Assembly: GCA_964390365.1 (NCBI GenBank)
Contig: CAYMHW010000081.1
Coordinates: 1 to 9,127 of the forward strand
Source: JALQTD01 sp964390365
GTDB lineage: Bacteria > Bacteroidota > Bacteroidia > Flavobacteriales_D > Sanyastnellaceae
Length of the DNA stretch: 9,127 bases
Direction of reading: 5' to 3'
The first letter of the stretch is position 1. Each line of letters starts with the position of its first letter. The notes beneath the pieces are model-generated. The model made no database searches, was not told the DNA's origin, and saw nothing but the letters and a program-made list of their open reading frames with translations. The translations under genes and the position numbers were made by a program. Positions 6,202-9,127 of the stretch are shown here, piece after piece.

Positions 6202-7574
6202 GTCCAAACCATCAGCCCCACCACCATCGCAGCGCCTGCCGCAAGCATCACCAGCAACGTGTACGGCAGGATGTCGCGGGCTTTCAGCCCGGTAATTCCG
6301 AGCAACGGCAAGGCCCAAAACGGCTGCAGCATGTTCGTCAATTCGTCGCCGAACGCCATGGCCATTACGCCGCGCTCGAAAGGCAGGTGCAGGGTTTGGC
6401 ACGCCTCCAACACGAGCGGGCCCTGAACCGCCCACTGCCCTCCACCACTCGGCACGAACACGTTGAGCACGGCGGAGGAAAGAAAGAGGGCCATCGGCAG
6501 GCCTTCGCGGGTCGTCGAACCCACAAGCGCATCCGCTAATGCAGCCCCGATCCCGGTGCCGGTGACGAGGCCCATGATGCCGAAGTAAAGCGGAAACTGG
6601 ATCAAGATTCCTGATGCGCCGCGGATCGCCTCATCGAGCGCCCGCAACACCTGGTCCATCGAGCCGTGAGCCACCAGAGCGGCGCCCAACAACACCGTGT
6701 TGATCCAATCGGGCGTGATGAACCGCAACTCCGCGTCCCATCCACCGCGCGCTGCGCCCAAAATCGCACCGCCCCAACAAGCCATCCCCAGCAACAGCGC
6801 GAGCAATCGACCTCGGTCCAACCGTTCCCCCCACCCCATTCCTTGGGAATCGAGGCTGGGTTGCGGAACAGGCACTTCCCCATCGGGCATGGTCACCCGC
6901 TCCAATTGGCTTTGACCACCTAACCAAATGAAAACGAGCGCCGTCACCACCACCACAGCCAACGTAATCGGCCAGCTCCACGGCGCAAACAGCGTGTCGC
7001 GCAATCCGATCGCATCTGGCAATTCGGCCAACTGCGGGGCCAATTCAGCCAAGTGCCCTGGCTCGGCCACCTTCAACGGCGCTGACCCACTCAGTCCACC
7101 ATGCCAAACCAACAATCCCGTATAGCCCGCGGCGCCCAACACCCCAGGATGCACCGTGGGATGCTCAGGATTGCGGCGCAACCAATTCAGCGCTCCCCTC
7201 GCCAAAATCGCACCGCCCACCAGCCCCAAGCCCCAATTCAACCACCCCAATGCCATGGCGATGAGGGCCACCTTTGCAGGGGCCAACCGGGGTTTGGCCA
7301 TCACCCAAATCACCGCACGATCCAACGCACGCAATACCGGAGGCGCCAAGGCCAAAACGTGCCCCAACACCAGCATGAACATGGCCTGAAAACCAAACCG
7401 CACCAACCCCGGATTCCACAAGCCTTCCACCCAAGCCTCGGCACTGCGCTCCCATCCGACCACACCGACCGCAAGCCCGCCGGCGACTGCAGAAAGGATC
7501 ACGGCAATCGACAACGGGCTGGGCATCCAGCGTTGGAAAATGCGGGCGTAGGCATTCAGCAGTCGGGTCAGCAT
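6198..7574 (-). CDS. atoE: Short-chain fatty acid transporter, AtoE family
   Basis: A 458-residue polytopic inner-membrane protein, close in length to E. coli AtoE (440), which imports short-chain fatty acids such as acetoacetate and butyrate. Recognisable family segments are WHGGLSGSAPLKVAEPGH (157-174) and NVFVPSGGGQWAVQGPLVLE (371-390), plus GDELTNMLQPFWALPLLGI (409-427). Hydrophobic helices are seen at about 20-40, 60-78, 100-127, 145-160, 200-218, 257-275, 290-303, 320-345, 360-375, 415-428 and 437-457. No fatty-acid activation genes are next to it, so the substrate is taken from the family only. It is convergent with the TPR regulator gene and divergent from the radical SAM gene. The upstream -7-like TAAATTG is a poor match to the Bacteroidota box. 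The gene symbol is by family similarity. Confidence 0.88.
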   Translation of the reverse strand: MLTRLLNAYARIFQRWMPSPLSIAVILSAVAGGLAVGVVGWERSAEAWVEGLWNPGLVRFGFQAMFMLVLGHVLALAPPVLRALDRAVIWVMAKPRLAPAKVALIAMALGWLNWGLGLVGGAILARGALNWLRRNPEHPTVHPGVLGAAGYTGLLVWHGGLSGSAPLKVAEPGHLAELAPQLAELPDAIGLRDTLFAPWSWPITLAVVVVTALVFIWLGGQSQLERVTMPDGEVPVPQPSLDSQGMGWGERLDRGRLLALLLGMACWGGAILGAARGGWDAELRFITPDWINTVLLGAALVAHGSMDQVLRALDEAIRGASGILIQFPLYFGIMGLVTGTGIGAALADALVGSTTREGLPMALFLSSAVLNVFVPSGGGQWAVQGPLVLEACQTLHLPFERGVMAMAFGDELTNMLQPFWALPLLGITGLKARDILPYTLLVMLAAGAAMVVGLMVWT

Positions 7575-7700
7575 GCAGGCAATTTACAGCACAGAATTCG
7601 ACCAACGCCCCGTGTCATCTCATCGGCCTCCAGGCCTCCCCTAAAGGCAATTGCCGCGCGGCACAAGAAGCTCAAAGGGCGCCTCCAGTGAAAATCGTGG

Positions 7701-7730
7701 ATTGAAGCGTTCCCGGCTGTTGTATTTTTC
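7701..7730 (+). promoter_or_regulatory. Candidate Bacteroidota-type promoter for the radical SAM gene
   Basis: ATTG (7701-7704) is followed after 18 bases by TATTTTTC (7723-7730), which differs from TAnnTTTG only at the last base. Spacing fits the usual -33/-7 layout. Transcription would start within about seven bases of the ATG at 7737, giving a leaderless or nearly leaderless mRNA. It lies in the 162-base spacer divergent from the transporter gene; I see nothing else clear in that spacer. Confidence 0.4.
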
Positions 7731-7736
7731 GGGACC

Positions 7737-9127
7737 ATGGCGCGCGTGCTGCTCCTTACCCCTCCGTTCACCCAGTTGAACACGCCCTATCCGGCGACGG
7801 CTTACCTGAAAGGGTACTTGAACGGCTTGGGCGTGGAATGCGCTCAGGCTGATTTGGGCATCGAAGTGGTGGATGCCCTCTTCAGTTCTGCGGGGCTTGA
7901 GGCGCTGTTCGACGCTGCGGCGCCCCATCCGTTGTTGGACGAGCGCGCGTTCTATGAGCGCGCCATCAACCCCGTGATGCGGTTTTTGCGGGGGGGGGAC
8001 CCGACCTTGGCGCGGCAACTTGCCCAGCCGGGATTCCTGCCGATTGAATTGGATGAAGTGACCGAGGGCGACCTCGAATGGGCGTTTGGGACCATGGGCG
8101 TTCACGACCGGGCGAAGCACCTGAGCACCCGGTTTTTGGAACGGCTTTCGCGATTCATTGTTGAGGCAGTCGATCCGGATTTTGGGTTCACGCGCTATGC
8201 GGAACAACTCGGACGGTGTGCCTACACGTTTGATGCGTTGGCCGAGCGGTTGGCGGAAGCGCCGTCTTTCATCGACGAGGTGATGCTCCCCTTGCTCGAG
8301 CGACTCGTGAATGAGCACCAGCCCGAATGGGTCGGACTGAGCGTTCCGTTTCCCGGGAACTTACTGGGCGGCCTGCGCATCGGGCAATGGCTGAAAGCGA
8401 ACCGCCCCGAAATCCAAGTGGTCCTCGGAGGAGGCTTTGCGAACACGGAACTCCGGACCGTCCGCGATCCGCGGTTGTTCGACTTTGTGGACTTCGTCAC
8501 CCTGGACGATGGGGAAACGCCAATGCGGCAATTGCTGGCCGGGGGGCCCTACCGACGCACATTCAGGCGGGTGGACGGCGAAGTCCGCTTCGAAGACACG
8601 CCCTCCCTGCCGGATGTGAAACTCGCTGACGCCGGCACGCCCGACTACACGGGGCTTCGGCTCGATCTGTATTTGGACGCCATCGAGCAGACGAATCCGA
8701 TGCACACGTTGTGGTCGGATGGCCGGTGGAACAAGATGACGCTCGCGCACGGGTGTTATTGGGCGCGCTGCACGTTTTGCGATGTTTCGCTGGACTACAT
8801 CGCTGTGTACGAGCCGGTTGCCGCGCGGAAGTTGGTGGACCGGATGGTTGAATTGGTCGAGGCGACGGGCCAAACCGGATTCCACTTCGTCGACGAGGCC
8901 GCTCCCCCTTCCCTCCTGCGCGCCGTCGCCCTCGAACTCCTTCGGCGCGGCGTGGTCATCACGTGGTGGACGAACATCCGGTTCGAGGAGCGCTTCACGG
9001 CGGACCTGTGCCGGCTGCTCCGCGCATCGGGCTGCGTTGCGGTAGCCGGCGGGCTCGAGGTCGCCTCCGACCGGCTGCTGGAACTGATCGACAAGGGCGT
9101 CACCGTCGACCAAGTGGCCCGCGTGGC
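7737..9127 (+). CDS. B12-binding-type radical SAM protein (runs off right edge)
   Basis: From ATG at 7737 the frame stays open to the window edge (463 codons). The N-terminus (MARVLLLTPPFTQLNTPYP) is typical of radical SAM proteins with a cobalamin-binding Rossmann domain, and the fold continues around 196-260 (EWVGLSVPFPG, VVLGGGFANTE). About 150 residues, rich in charged helices, are inserted between the first strand region and the rest. The radical SAM domain begins near 333, with cluster cysteines C340, C345 and C348 in GCYWARCTFCD. The spacing is CX4CX2C, not the usual CX3CX2C. GGLEVASDRLLELIDKG (438-454) fits the SAM-binding GLE-type motif. The substrate is not predictable: members do methylations, cyclisations and ring rearrangements. 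A run of nine G (7990-7998) is read through in frame, as motifs before and after it share one frame. Confidence 0.85.
   Translation, partial: MARVLLLTPPFTQLNTPYPATAYLKGYLNGLGVECAQADLGIEVVDALFSSAGLEALFDAAAPHPLLDERAFYERAINPVMRFLRGGDPTLARQLAQPGFLPIELDEVTEGDLEWAFGTMGVHDRAKHLSTRFLERLSRFIVEAVDPDFGFTRYAEQLGRCAYTFDALAERLAEAPSFIDEVMLPLLERLVNEHQPEWVGLSVPFPGNLLGGLRIGQWLKANRPEIQVVLGGGFANTELRTVRDPRLFDFVDFVTLDDGETPMRQLLAGGPYRRTFRRVDGEVRFEDTPSLPDVKLADAGTPDYTGLRLDLYLDAIEQTNPMHTLWSDGRWNKMTLAHGCYWARCTFCDVSLDYIAVYEPVAARKLVDRMVELVEATGQTGFHFVDEAAPPSLLRAVALELLRRGVVITWWTNIRFEERFTADLCRLLRASGCVAVAGGLEVASDRLLELIDKGVTVDQVARV

Noticed and set aside
5392..6435. Long minus-strand open frame of 347 codons
   Set aside because: It lies opposite the TPR/HTH gene and the end of the transporter, with no domain and the composition of a GC-rich shadow frame.
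8361..9113. Minus-strand open frame of 250 codons
   Set aside because: It is antisense to the radical SAM gene, whose motifs fix the coding strand.

Overview
The window looks like chromosomal DNA from a GC-rich member of the Bacteroidota. Three things point there: a TPR protein with a signal peptide, one transmembrane helix and a C-terminal LuxR-like helix-turn-helix (a type common in that phylum); -7 promoter boxes of the TAnnTTTG kind; and no clear Shine-Dalgarno sequences ahead of the starts. This assignment is inference from style, and I cannot name a genus.

Layout. Positions 1-1499 (minus strand) hold metK, followed 25 bases downstream by the start of a MoxR-type AAA+ ATPase that runs off the left edge. 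About 240 bases of control DNA (1500-1740) separate metK from a divergent plus-strand pair: a von Willebrand factor A (vWA) protein and, 7 bases later, a 399-residue protein of unknown function with a four-cysteine cluster and a winged-helix-like C-terminus. MoxR-type ATPases often work with vWA proteins, so the two divergent units may form one functional set around metK. Next come a diheme lipoprotein (class I cytochrome c fused to a Tll0287/DUF3365-like heme domain, 3673-4623) and the TPR/HTH membrane-tethered regulator (4660-6201). The regulator gene meets, tail to tail with a 4-base overlap, a minus-strand AtoE-type short-chain fatty acid transporter (6198-7574). A 162-base divergent spacer leads to a B12-binding-type radical SAM protein (7737 to the right edge, incomplete).

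The most interesting item is the metK leader. A good Bacteroidota -7 box sits just before an RNA segment (1523-1589, minus strand) that folds by eye into a three-way junction: a closing stem starting almost exactly at the predicted transcript 5' end, two hairpins, and a possible pseudoknot from the first hairpin loop to the strand after the second. That topology, and short matches such as CCAGA after the closing stem, recall the SAM-I/SAM-IV riboswitch clan, and the gene makes S-adenosylmethionine. A GACC segment downstream can pair with either of two GGTC copies, which would suit a switch. This is a hypothesis from hand folding only.

Other points: MetK is slightly short and has an unusual active-site loop; the radical SAM cysteine motif is CX4CX2C rather than CX3CX2C. 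No stretch above 300 bases lacks a gene. I saw no tRNA, rRNA, CRISPR array, insertion sequence or phage gene.
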